In this document: positions 18,974 through 26,648 of the stretch, in pieces
Numbering within the stretch: position 1 is the stretch's first letter
How the letters are laid out: each line of letters begins with the position of its first letter
Source: an uncultured Paracoccaceae bacterium
GTDB taxonomy: Bacteria; Pseudomonadota; Alphaproteobacteria; Rhodobacterales; Rhodobacteraceae
Length of the DNA: 64,000 nt
NCBI GenBank assembly: GCA_913061275.1
Contig: CAJXSR010000009.1
Location: 52,880-116,879, forward strand
Direction: 5' to 3'
Notes under the pieces: model-generated
Databases searched by the model: none
Told to the model about the DNA's origin: nothing
What the model saw: the letters and a program-made list of their open reading frames with translations, nothing else
Translations under genes and position numbers: made by a program

Positions 18974-19012
18974 CCCACACCGCTGGCTTACTCAAGTGGT
19001 GTGGGTTTTTTT
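18974..19012 (+). terminator. rho-independent terminator after the sigma/VWA pair
   Basis: Perfect 8-bp stem CCCACACC / GGTGTGGG with a 16-nt loop, followed directly by seven T residues. It separates the VWA gene from the convergent sensor kinase. Confidence 0.85.
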
Positions 19013-19014
19013 GC

Positions 19015-20943
19015 TTAATCTGAATACAAAGGCAACGTCAACTCAAACGTAGTTCCAACATTGACTTCGCTGGTATAATTCAACGTACCGCTATGTTTCT
19101 CTGTGATCATTTTTGAAATAAACAGCCCCAAACCACTGCCACCAATACTGCGCTGGTTAGAAGCGTCTACCTGAGAAAATTTCCCAAAAACTTTCTTTCG
19201 TGCAGTTTCAGGTATGCCAACACCGTGGTCTGTTACAAGCACCCGCGCGTTTGATTTATCAATAACCAGTTCCACCTCAACGTTACTTTCTGGTTTGGAA
19301 AATTTCGCGGCATTTGAAAGAAGGTTCAACATCACCTGAAAAAGACGGCTGCGATCACCCTTTACGAAGCTTTGCTGATCGATACCCGATAACTTATACG
19401 TAACACCGTGAAGGTCACCATAGCTTTGGCTAGCTTCTAATGTTTCGGCAAGTAAACTGGCAAGATCCTGTTTGCCCATATCATAGCGCATCGTTCCGTC
19501 ATCTAACATGCCAATGTCCAATAGGTCATTAATCAATATGGAAAGTCGCGCGCAATTTTTAACAGATATTTCAACCAAGCTTTTTGATTTGGTAGGCAAC
19601 GCCCCTAAGCATTCACTATTCAACAACTCAAGCGATCCCTTAATAGAGGTCAGTGGGGTGCGTAGCTCATGGCTAACAATAGAGACAAACTGTGATTTCA
19701 TTACGTTTGCTTCATTGGCAAGTTTCAGTAATTCTGCGCGTTCTTGTGAAATTTCTTCGGCATTCACAAGGGCTTGTTGCAAGCTATATGTTTTTTCCTT
19801 CAGCTCATCGACCATCTTGTTAAATGCCTTCGCCATAAGCTTAATTTCGATCGGCGTTATGACAGGAAGTTTGTCAACTGGTGTATCAAAATCACCCAAA
19901 GAGACGGCCTCGGCTGAACCCACAATCGCTGAAAATGGCCGCGACAGCAAAGTTGAGAACCACCAACTTAACAACCCGACAAATAAAATACCTATAAGGG
20001 CGATAATCGCAGCCACAGACTCAACATCTTTGGCGCGGTCAGCAAGCTCGCTAATCGGTTGTGGAACCATAACGCCCCACCCTGTTTCGGGAACAAATGT
20101 ATAGCCCGCTATCATATCAGCCTGCATTGGCGGCGAATAGAACTGCATAACGCCTGTGTTTTGCGTGATCATCGCCTGTACAACTGAAAGCTTTGACGCA
20201 TCTTTTGAAATGGCTTGCCATTTGGCGTTAGGATGCGCAATTACACGACCATCATGATCCACAACCATTGAATGGCCGCGCTCGCCAAAAGCAATCGATT
20301 TTTGCAATTTTACAATATAGGTAGGGCTCCATGGTGCGAAAGCCAGATCGCCAGATGGTAGGATTTGCGCAACGAACAAATGTGGGCTTCCTATGTGGTT
20401 ACGAATACCAGTCACTGCAATTTCACCGTTTGCCGCTATCGCAGTCTGACGTATATAATCAAGGACTTCCTTGTTTGGCATATCCCGTTTATGGCTATTG
20501 TCGCCTTCGATCCTAGAAACGGTTTCATTATTTCCATTCAAAATACTGATGTAACATAAATTAAAATTTGCCAGCGCAACTTGTAAATTATGTGAGCTAT
20601 GCAAGTGATTTACATCATTGCCATCATTTACAGCCAAAGTAAAAAACGATTTCATATCAGTGATATAACGTGAAAGTGCCGCAGAAAGATTTTTAGCAAT
20701 AATCAGGTGGTTCTCATCAACATATGCAATCTCTTTGTTGTATGAAGATTGTTCAACCCATTTGTAGAACCCTATAATGGGGCCAATAGACAAAATAAGC
20801 ATCATCACAAAAGTCAGGTATTGCAGTTTGACTGTAACAATTAGTTTTTTAAGGTAAGTGGCCGATACAAAATGATATATTCGCCTGAAAACGTTAGTTC
20901 TCTGGTGCGCAGTTTGATCTTTCTTACGTCCATATGCCTGCAT
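19015..20943 (-). CDS. membrane sensor histidine kinase with Cache-like periplasmic domain
   Basis: A 642-residue kinase. TM1 is near 40-60 and a roughly 250-residue periplasmic region (dCache-like) contains ETGWGVMVPQP near its end. TM2 is near 315-340, then HAMP, a coiled coil, a HisKA domain with IVSHELRTPLTSIKGS, and an ATPase domain with N-box (LNLLSNAAKFS), DHGVGIP and GGSGLGLFISK. A TTG at 20955 would extend the frame, but ATG 20943 is more natural; neither has a strong ribosome site. No response regulator is adjacent, so it is an orphan. Confidence 0.88.
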   Translation of the reverse strand: MQAYGRKKDQTAHQRTNVFRRIYHFVSATYLKKLIVTVKLQYLTFVMMLILSIGPIIGFYKWVEQSSYNKEIAYVDENHLIIAKNLSAALSRYITDMKSFFTLAVNDGNDVNHLHSSHNLQVALANFNLCYISILNGNNETVSRIEGDNSHKRDMPNKEVLDYIRQTAIAANGEIAVTGIRNHIGSPHLFVAQILPSGDLAFAPWSPTYIVKLQKSIAFGERGHSMVVDHDGRVIAHPNAKWQAISKDASKLSVVQAMITQNTGVMQFYSPPMQADMIAGYTFVPETGWGVMVPQPISELADRAKDVESVAAIIALIGILFVGLLSWWFSTLLSRPFSAIVGSAEAVSLGDFDTPVDKLPVITPIEIKLMAKAFNKMVDELKEKTYSLQQALVNAEEISQERAELLKLANEANVMKSQFVSIVSHELRTPLTSIKGSLELLNSECLGALPTKSKSLVEISVKNCARLSILINDLLDIGMLDDGTMRYDMGKQDLASLLAETLEASQSYGDLHGVTYKLSGIDQQSFVKGDRSRLFQVMLNLLSNAAKFSKPESNVEVELVIDKSNARVLVTDHGVGIPETARKKVFGKFSQVDASNQRSIGGSGLGLFISKMITEKHSGTLNYTSEVNVGTTFELTLPLYSD

Positions 20944-21076
20944 AAAATATGACAAAAAATGTGCCTTTAACGTTAATAACTAATAATTTCTACAAGATAA
21001 ATGTGCAGATAATATGGCGATAAAGGGACAGGTTTAAGTAATAAAGATCAGGTTCCAAAGCCTTGTTTTACACCTA

Positions 21077-21114
21077 AAACAAAGCCACCCCGAACATATG
21101 TAAGGGATGGCTTT
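21077..21114 (-). terminator. rho-independent terminator after hsp20
   Basis: On the minus strand, AAAGCCATCCC pairs with GGGGTGGCTTT through a T-G wobble. GTTTTA follows. It lies about 95 nt after the hsp20 stop. Confidence 0.65.
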
Positions 21115-21206
21115 TGCACCAAATACAGGCTGGGAGGGTGCGTGTATCTGGCAACGTAAACCGCAGCTTTTGGGGAGAAAGAAAGCGGTTTATTTTATTG
21201 GTAAAA

Positions 21207-21692
21207 TTAAGCTTCTTGTGAGATTTTCTTCGTCTTCGCCACAGGTTTAGCTTCAATCGTACCTACCGATGCAATTTCAATCGTGCGTGGTTTCAACGCT
21301 TCAGGCACTTCGCGGACCAGATCAATGTGTAGTAAACCGTCTTTGGTTTCTGCCCCGACAGGGCGTACATGATCGGCCATCTGGAAGCGTTTTTCAAAGG
21401 CCCTAGAGGCTATGCCACGGTGCAAATACTGAAGTGTTTCTTGATCGGGGTTCTCTGCTTTTTTGGCAGAAATCACCAGCTGACCATCGCGCATTTCAAC
21501 CGACAGTTCATCTTCGCTAAAGCCCGCAACAGCCACAGAAATACGGTAGCTGTCTTCACCTGACTTTTCGATATTATATGGGGGGTATGTGTTTGTGCCC
21601 ACATCCGTGCTTAATGCACGATCCAGTATTGTGGCCAGACGGTCAAAACCTACTGTGGAACGGTAAAGGGGTGCAAAATCATAATTGCGCAT
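21207..21692 (-). CDS. Hsp20/IbpA-type small heat-shock protein
   Basis: A 161-residue alpha-crystallin-domain chaperone that holds unfolded proteins for refolding by DnaK/ClpB. The domain (about 35-130) includes YRISVAVAGFSEDELSVE, LQYLHRGIASRAFEKRF and GLLHIDLVREVPE. I choose ATG 21692 (MRNYDFAPLYR), which lies 9 nt after the AGGAGG ribosome site. The in-frame ATG at 21701 abuts that site with no spacing. It is preceded by a sigma32-like promoter and a ROSE-type hairpin that hides the ribosome site, so heat induction at two levels is expected. Confidence 0.92.
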   Translation of the reverse strand: MRNYDFAPLYRSTVGFDRLATILDRALSTDVGTNTYPPYNIEKSGEDSYRISVAVAGFSEDELSVEMRDGQLVISAKKAENPDQETLQYLHRGIASRAFEKRFQMADHVRPVGAETKDGLLHIDLVREVPEALKPRTIEIASVGTIEAKPVAKTKKISQEA

Positions 21693-21788
21693 AATCGTCA
21701 TCCTCCTATAGAAGCGATACGTTTTTCATTTCAGCCTTCCAAAACGGACAGGCCATTTAAGTTGCGAACCCCATCCGGGCATCCGCTT
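21693..21788 (-). promoter_or_regulatory. ROSE-type RNA thermometer in the hsp20 leader
   Basis: In the leader, UCGCU (21717-21713) fits the ROSE signature U-U/C-G-C-U. The hairpin pairs AUC and CUUC with GGAG and GAU across a UAUA loop, with one bulged G (21715). The AGGAGG ribosome site (21707-21702 region) lies entirely inside the stem. A bulged G opposite the Shine-Dalgarno is the defining feature of ROSE elements. The predicted leader of about 96 nt matches typical ROSE length. Upstream hairpins were not modelled. Confidence 0.75.
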
Positions 21789-21794
21789 TAAACA

Positions 21795-21822
21795 ATATGG
21801 GGGTTATTTTGTGAAGGTCAAG
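21795..21822 (-). promoter_or_regulatory. sigma32 (RpoH) heat-shock promoter for hsp20
   Basis: Minus strand: CTTGACC (21822-21816), a 13-nt spacer, then CCCCATAT (21802-21795). The sigma32 consensus is CTTGAAA, 13-14 nt, CCCCATNT. The -35 box overlaps the stop codon of the upstream protease gene. Expected transcription start is near 21788. Confidence 0.8.
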
Positions 21823-22630
21823 GGCGCAGCGTTTTTGCAACAATCTGTTTTGTACCAAGCTGTTCGTTAATGGATTTGCGGCTGGGTTTTTTACCTTGAA
21901 AAACACCCCTGCTTGCACGTAATTGTGCCCGTAACTCTGCCAGTGCCACCCCTAATGAGGCCCCAAGAGCTACTTTTTGCCCTTTTACAACAGCTTTTGC
22001 AGAAACCACCGAAGCGATTTTTACATGCCCCTGATGAACCACAAAAACCGGTGCGCCTGATGCACCATAATCTACATTGCAGCTTAAAACCAATGCATTG
22101 GGGTTGGTTCCTAGCACCTTACAAGGTTCTTCTATCGAAGGGGCCTCGGCCCGATCTTCGGCATAGGATACGACTTTTACGGCATCCCCTGTTTTTAAGT
22201 TTTCATAAACTGGAAACGCCTTTACTGCATTGGTTGTGATCGGATGCACCAGTTCTATCAGGGCAATATCATCATTGATTTTATTCAATTTCAAGTCGCG
22301 CCCAGATGTGTAATTTTTATTTACAGCGACCCTGCGCACACGGCGTTGCGCCACCGCGCGACCACTGCGCAACCCTGCCAGAAACTCTATTTCATCGGGG
22401 CGTAGCAACGTGCCGTTTTGCGGGTGATACATACAATGTGCCGCTGTAAGTACGATATTGGGTGCGATTAATGCGCCTGTGCAAAACCCTGCACCCTTCA
22501 TGTTAATACGCCCGACACCGCCCCATTCTTTGGCTTGATCTGCAGTTAAAAGTTTACGCAATGGGGTTTGTTGTGCCATTGTGGGCGCCGCTAGACCCAA
22601 TGTTAGTATTAAGAATAAGAAAACCCGCAC
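21818..22630 (-). CDS. secreted trypsin-like serine protease (S1 family)
   Basis: A 270-residue protein with signal peptide RVFLFLILTLGLAAPTMAQ. The catalytic triad is visible: VLTAAHC (His), NDDIALIEL (Asp) and YGASGAP (Ser). The last motif departs from the usual GDSGGP, as in other bacterial trypsin-like proteins. GTG start at 22630 with an AAAGG ribosome site. It acts in the periplasm or outside the cell; substrate unknown. A basic C-terminal tail of about 35 residues follows the protease domain. Confidence 0.85.
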   Translation of the reverse strand: MRVFLFLILTLGLAAPTMAQQTPLRKLLTADQAKEWGGVGRINMKGAGFCTGALIAPNIVLTAAHCMYHPQNGTLLRPDEIEFLAGLRSGRAVAQRRVRRVAVNKNYTSGRDLKLNKINDDIALIELVHPITTNAVKAFPVYENLKTGDAVKVVSYAEDRAEAPSIEEPCKVLGTNPNALVLSCNVDYGASGAPVFVVHQGHVKIASVVSAKAVVKGQKVALGASLGVALAELRAQLRASRGVFQGKKPSRKSINEQLGTKQIVAKTLRP

Positions 22631-22717
22631 GATTTGACCTTTGAATGGTTATTTCTGCGGACTTAAACAATAAATTGCGCCAAAACCGTGGCACAATGAA
22701 AAGTTAATGTTACATGG

Positions 22718-24001
22718 TTACGACACCAGTTTGGGGGGCTTTGGCCCACCTGTTGCCCAATCCAGCAATTCAACCGTATGCACAACAGGTATCCCTGTGC
22801 CTGAACCGATTTGCATCATACAGCCGATGTTGCCAGCGGCAATAATATCAGGTGTAACAGCTTCCAGATTTGTCACTTTCAAATCTTTTAATTGCTTGGA
22901 AATTTCGGGCTGCATCAGGTTATATGTACCAGCAGAGCCGCAACATAAATGCGGATCTTTGGGTTCAAGAACACTAAAGCCTGCCTGTTTTAGCAGGGTT
23001 TTAGGGTGGAACTTAATTTGCTGCCCGTGTTGTAATGAACAGGCCGAATGATAGGCCACACGCAGGTTTTTGGGTTCTGTAACAACGAGTTCCAGATCAA
23101 TCATCACCTCGGATATATCTTTGGCCAAATCGGCAATGATTGCCGCCTCTTTAGCCAGCCCTTCATTTCGAAACATATGCCCGTAATCTTTGACAGTGGT
23201 GCCGCAACCCGACGTATTTATAACGATAGCATCCAACCCATCACCATTCACTTCGGCCATCCAAGCCTTAATATTCTTGGCCGCCGTTACATGACTTTGT
23301 TTTGACTTCCCCATATGATGGGTTAGTGCACCACAACACCCCGCCCCGTTTGCCACTACAACCTCACACCCGTGACGGCGCAACAGGCGAATGGTGGCGT
23401 CGTTAATATCCGTATCCAACGCTTTTTGCGCACATCCTGTCATTAGCGCCACGCGCTTGATGCGTTTGCCCATTGCCGCAAATACTTGCGGGCGGTCATT
23501 CAAACTGGGGGGCGGTAATTTCGCAGGGGCAAATTCTACCATATTGCGTATTTTAACAGGCATAATGCCTGCAAAAGGTTTGGCCAGTTGCGCACCGCGC
23601 ATCGCAAACCGAAACCGTTTTTCATAGGGTAGAATTTGTGCAAGCACAGCCCGCATCGCACGATCAAATAGGGGGCGGTTATAGTTTTCTTCGATATATT
23701 CACGGGCGTGATCGACCAGATGCATATAATGCACCCCCGACGGACATGTGGTCATGCAAGCAAGGCACGACAGACAACGATCAATGTGCTTTACTGTTTG
23801 CGCGTCTGGCACACGGTTGTTTTCCAGCATGTCTTTTATCAGATAAATTCGCCCGCGTGGGCTGTCCAATTCATCACCAAGAACCTGATATGTAGGGCAA
23901 GTAGCGGTGCAAAAACCGCAATGCACACAAGAGCGCAGAATTTCATTAGCGCGTTCTATTTTTGGGTCTGCCATTTGGGCATCGGTAAAATTTGTTTGCA
24001 T
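22718..24001 (-). CDS. glcF: glycolate oxidase iron-sulfur subunit
   Basis: A 427-residue electron-transfer subunit. Two 4Fe-4S motifs are CVHCGFCTATCP and CLSCLACMTTCP in the first 110 residues. Two CCG domains follow with GCCGALTHH and CCGSAGTYN. It passes electrons from GlcD/GlcE, which oxidise glycolate to glyoxylate, into the respiratory chain. It starts 3 nt after glcE. Last gene of glcDEF. Confidence 0.95.
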   Translation of the reverse strand: MQTNFTDAQMADPKIERANEILRSCVHCGFCTATCPTYQVLGDELDSPRGRIYLIKDMLENNRVPDAQTVKHIDRCLSCLACMTTCPSGVHYMHLVDHAREYIEENYNRPLFDRAMRAVLAQILPYEKRFRFAMRGAQLAKPFAGIMPVKIRNMVEFAPAKLPPPSLNDRPQVFAAMGKRIKRVALMTGCAQKALDTDINDATIRLLRRHGCEVVVANGAGCCGALTHHMGKSKQSHVTAAKNIKAWMAEVNGDGLDAIVINTSGCGTTVKDYGHMFRNEGLAKEAAIIADLAKDISEVMIDLELVVTEPKNLRVAYHSACSLQHGQQIKFHPKTLLKQAGFSVLEPKDPHLCCGSAGTYNLMQPEISKQLKDLKVTNLEAVTPDIIAAGNIGCMMQIGSGTGIPVVHTVELLDWATGGPKPPKLVS

Positions 24002-24004
24002 GAT

Positions 24005-25141
24005 CTAGCCCATTATCCCCGTGTTCAAAATTTCATTTGGGTCAAACTTTGCACGCAACCCCTGTTCAATTTTTGCAACAATCGGATTTTGCGCAAGCCG
24101 TGCAGGCACCGTATCTTGCGCACCGCCCCGAACACGTTCGGCAAAACCTGAAATACCTTGCAAATCTTTGCGGATGTCGGTTTTTTCTGGCACCAATGCC
24201 CAGATTAACCCGCCACCCCAATCAAACAGACAGTCTGCATAAGGCAGGTTTTTTGCGACTTTAGGCCCATCCACAGGTTTTACGGAAATTCGCCAAACAT
24301 CCCCCAGCCTATCGCTAAAACCTTCAACATCACGCACCCATTTCCACCCTGCTTTGGTGCGTTCAGGATCGGTTTCAATGGCACTTTCGCCATAGTCAGC
24401 CAACAGGTTTTGCAGTTGCGAAATTCGGTAAGCAACAGATTTTTCAAACCCTTCAATGCGGATCATTGTTACAGGTACGCCATCCAGGCCTTTTTGAACA
24501 TGTGCTGCACCCGAAACTTCATAGGGTGAGCATAACGCCTTAGATAAAGCTTGCACGGCCGATACATCTGTTAGGCCTTCCAACAGTAAAACAGCAGTGG
24601 TTTCAGGTGCGGGTAAAACTTTGAACGCCACTTCGGTAAGCACCCCCAATGTGCCCATACTGCCAGCCATCAGCTTTACCAAGTCGTAGCCCGTGACATT
24701 CTTCATCACCCGCCCGCCATTTTTGATAACTGTGCCAGTCCCATCCACCAAACACACCCCGATCAGACTGTCACGGCAGGCGCCCGCCTGAATGCGGGCG
24801 GGGCCAGATATGTTGCAGGCAACCACACCGCCTATGGTGGGTGTGCCCGTACTGCCTAAAAGACTGCGATGGTCCATTGGCTCAAACGGCAATCTTTGCC
24901 CCTCGACTGCCAAGGCTTCTTGTATATCAGCAAGCGGCGTTCCTGCGCCTGCGACAATGGTCAGCGCACTTGGTTCATAAAGTGAGATGCCCGTTAATGC
25001 AGCGGTTGAAAGTGCCGCGTCACTTTCACAATCCTTGCCCAGTTGTTGGCGCGTTCCCCCACCCACAATACGTAGTTTACGCACCTTGGCATTCGCATCG
25101 CCGATAAATTTCGCCACATCTGTTTCAGTTTTCAACGTCAT
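24005..25141 (-). CDS. glcE: glycolate oxidase FAD-binding subunit
   Basis: A 378-residue FAD_binding_4 (PCMH-type) protein and partner of GlcD. Marks include GAGTPLADIQ, the TIGGVVACNISGPARIQAGA FAD loop, NGGRVMKNVTGYDLVKLMAG, and the C terminus FDPNEILNTGIMG. It lacks the C-terminal catalytic-cap histidines present in GlcD, as expected for GlcE. It overlaps glcD by 4 nt (ATGA) and is 3 nt from glcF. Confidence 0.94.
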   Translation of the reverse strand: MTLKTETDVAKFIGDANAKVRKLRIVGGGTRQQLGKDCESDAALSTAALTGISLYEPSALTIVAGAGTPLADIQEALAVEGQRLPFEPMDHRSLLGSTGTPTIGGVVACNISGPARIQAGACRDSLIGVCLVDGTGTVIKNGGRVMKNVTGYDLVKLMAGSMGTLGVLTEVAFKVLPAPETTAVLLLEGLTDVSAVQALSKALCSPYEVSGAAHVQKGLDGVPVTMIRIEGFEKSVAYRISQLQNLLADYGESAIETDPERTKAGWKWVRDVEGFSDRLGDVWRISVKPVDGPKVAKNLPYADCLFDWGGGLIWALVPEKTDIRKDLQGISGFAERVRGGAQDTVPARLAQNPIVAKIEQGLRAKFDPNEILNTGIMG

Positions 25142-26571
25142 TTTGCGCGCCGTTCATTTGAACAGGAAAGCGGGAAAACTTTGGCGGCATTCAGCAACCA
25201 TTTTGGGTCGAACACATCTTTCACTCGCATCTGTGCTTCCAGATCATCCATACTATATTGTGTTAACATCAAGTCGCGTTTTTCAACGCCAACGCCATGT
25301 TCACCTGTTAGGCAGCCACCCACTTCAACACAAAGTTTCAGCACCTCAGCCCCAAAGGCTTCGCACAGTTCCAGATCGCCTGGTTTATTTGCGTCGAACA
25401 GAATCAAAGGGTGCATGTTACCGTCACCTGCGTGAAACACATTTGCAACTTTCAGACCGTATTTTTTAGACATCTCGCCAATGCGCCGCAACACAAGTGG
25501 CAATTCATTCACAGGGATAGTGCCATCAAGGCACATGTAATCATTGATGCGCCCCATCGCCCCAAACGCGGCTTTGCGCCCTGCCCAAATTGCCGCCGAC
25601 TCGTCTGCTGATTTACTTTCGCGCAATTCAACAGGGTTATGTTTTAGGGCTATTTTTTTAATTTTATCAAGCTGATCGTCAATTTCCGCATCAGAGCCTT
25701 CAACCTCTACAATCAAGACCGCTTCTGCAGTTGGGTAGCCAGCTTTAGCAAAATCCTCAACCGCTTCAACGCAGGGTCTGTCCATAAATTCAATGGCAAC
25801 AGGTAAAACGCCCGCTTTGATAATATCTGAAACACAGGCCCCCGCCACTTCATTACTGTCAAAGCCCATTAGTACAGGACGCGCCCCTTCGGGTTTACGC
25901 AGTATGCGCAGTGTGGCCTCTGTCACCACACCAAGCTGCCCTTCGGAACCGCAAATCACACCCAACAGATCAAGGCCAGAACTGTCTAGATACGCCCCGC
26001 CGATTTCAACCACTTCGCCATCCATCATCACAAGTGTAACACCCAGCAAATTATTGGTAGTCACACCGTATTTCAAACAATGCGCACCACCAGAGTTCAT
26101 TGCAACATTGCCCGCAATAGCACAGGCCAACTGGCTAGATGGATCAGGTGCGTAGAAAAAATCATGCTCTTCCACCGCACCCGTAACACTTAGGTTAGTA
26201 CGGCCAGATTGCACGCGAATGTAACGGTCATCGTAATTGGTTTCCAACACCGCGTTCATGCGGGCGACACCTAGAATTACACAATCTTCGGTAGGCAAAG
26301 CACCCCCCGCAAGGGATGTACCAGAGCCGCGCGGCACAACAGGTACACCCTGTGCGTGGCAAATCTTTAAAACCGCCGATACTTCTTGTGTGGAACTGGG
26401 CAAAACCACAATCATTGGCGGGCATTTATATGCAGTTAAGGCGTCACATTCATAGGCATGCAATTCACGTGGTTCAAAAATTACCGCTTCCTTTGGCAGC
26501 ACTTCTTGCAAAAGCTGCACAATTTGCGATTTTTGATTCATTATCCGTATATCCGGGGTTGGCATTTCCAT
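25138..26571 (-). CDS. glcD: glycolate oxidase catalytic subunit
   Basis: A 477-residue FAD-linked oxidase that oxidises glycolate (or D-lactate) to the 2-oxo acid. The FAD domain has VVPRGSGTSLAGGALP, PDPSSQLACAIAGNVAMNSGG and YGVTTNNLLG. The cap domain has HAGDGNMHPLI and GEHGVGVEKR. ATG at 26571. First gene of the operon. A 12-bp-arm inverted repeat lies 20 nt upstream of the start, suggesting control by a GntR/FadR-type or similar repressor. The glcDEF set supports use of phytoplankton glycolate. Confidence 0.95.
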   Translation of the reverse strand: MEMPTPDIRIMNQKSQIVQLLQEVLPKEAVIFEPRELHAYECDALTAYKCPPMIVVLPSSTQEVSAVLKICHAQGVPVVPRGSGTSLAGGALPTEDCVILGVARMNAVLETNYDDRYIRVQSGRTNLSVTGAVEEHDFFYAPDPSSQLACAIAGNVAMNSGGAHCLKYGVTTNNLLGVTLVMMDGEVVEIGGAYLDSSGLDLLGVICGSEGQLGVVTEATLRILRKPEGARPVLMGFDSNEVAGACVSDIIKAGVLPVAIEFMDRPCVEAVEDFAKAGYPTAEAVLIVEVEGSDAEIDDQLDKIKKIALKHNPVELRESKSADESAAIWAGRKAAFGAMGRINDYMCLDGTIPVNELPLVLRRIGEMSKKYGLKVANVFHAGDGNMHPLILFDANKPGDLELCEAFGAEVLKLCVEVGGCLTGEHGVGVEKRDLMLTQYSMDDLEAQMRVKDVFDPKWLLNAAKVFPLSCSNERRAK

Positions 26572-26590
26572 GATACGATTCCCAATCTCT

Positions 26591-26621
26591 TTTAATTGGT
26601 AACATTATATTACCAATTAAA
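26591..26621. promoter_or_regulatory. perfect inverted repeat upstream of glcD (operator candidate)
   Basis: TTTAATTGGTAA and TTACCAATTAAA are exact 12-bp inverted arms with a 7-nt spacer. The TTGGT...ACCAA core resembles GntR/FadR-family operators, though the spacing is longer than in PdhR-type sites. No T-run follows on the minus strand, which argues against a terminator for the upstream gene. Confidence 0.55.
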
Positions 26622-26648
26622 GCTACATGCAATCTTGTATCTGCACTT

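Noticed and set aside
26591..26621. Rho-independent terminator for the MoxR operon
   Set aside because: The stem is AT-rich and no T-run follows on the minus strand; its position directly before glcD favours an operator.
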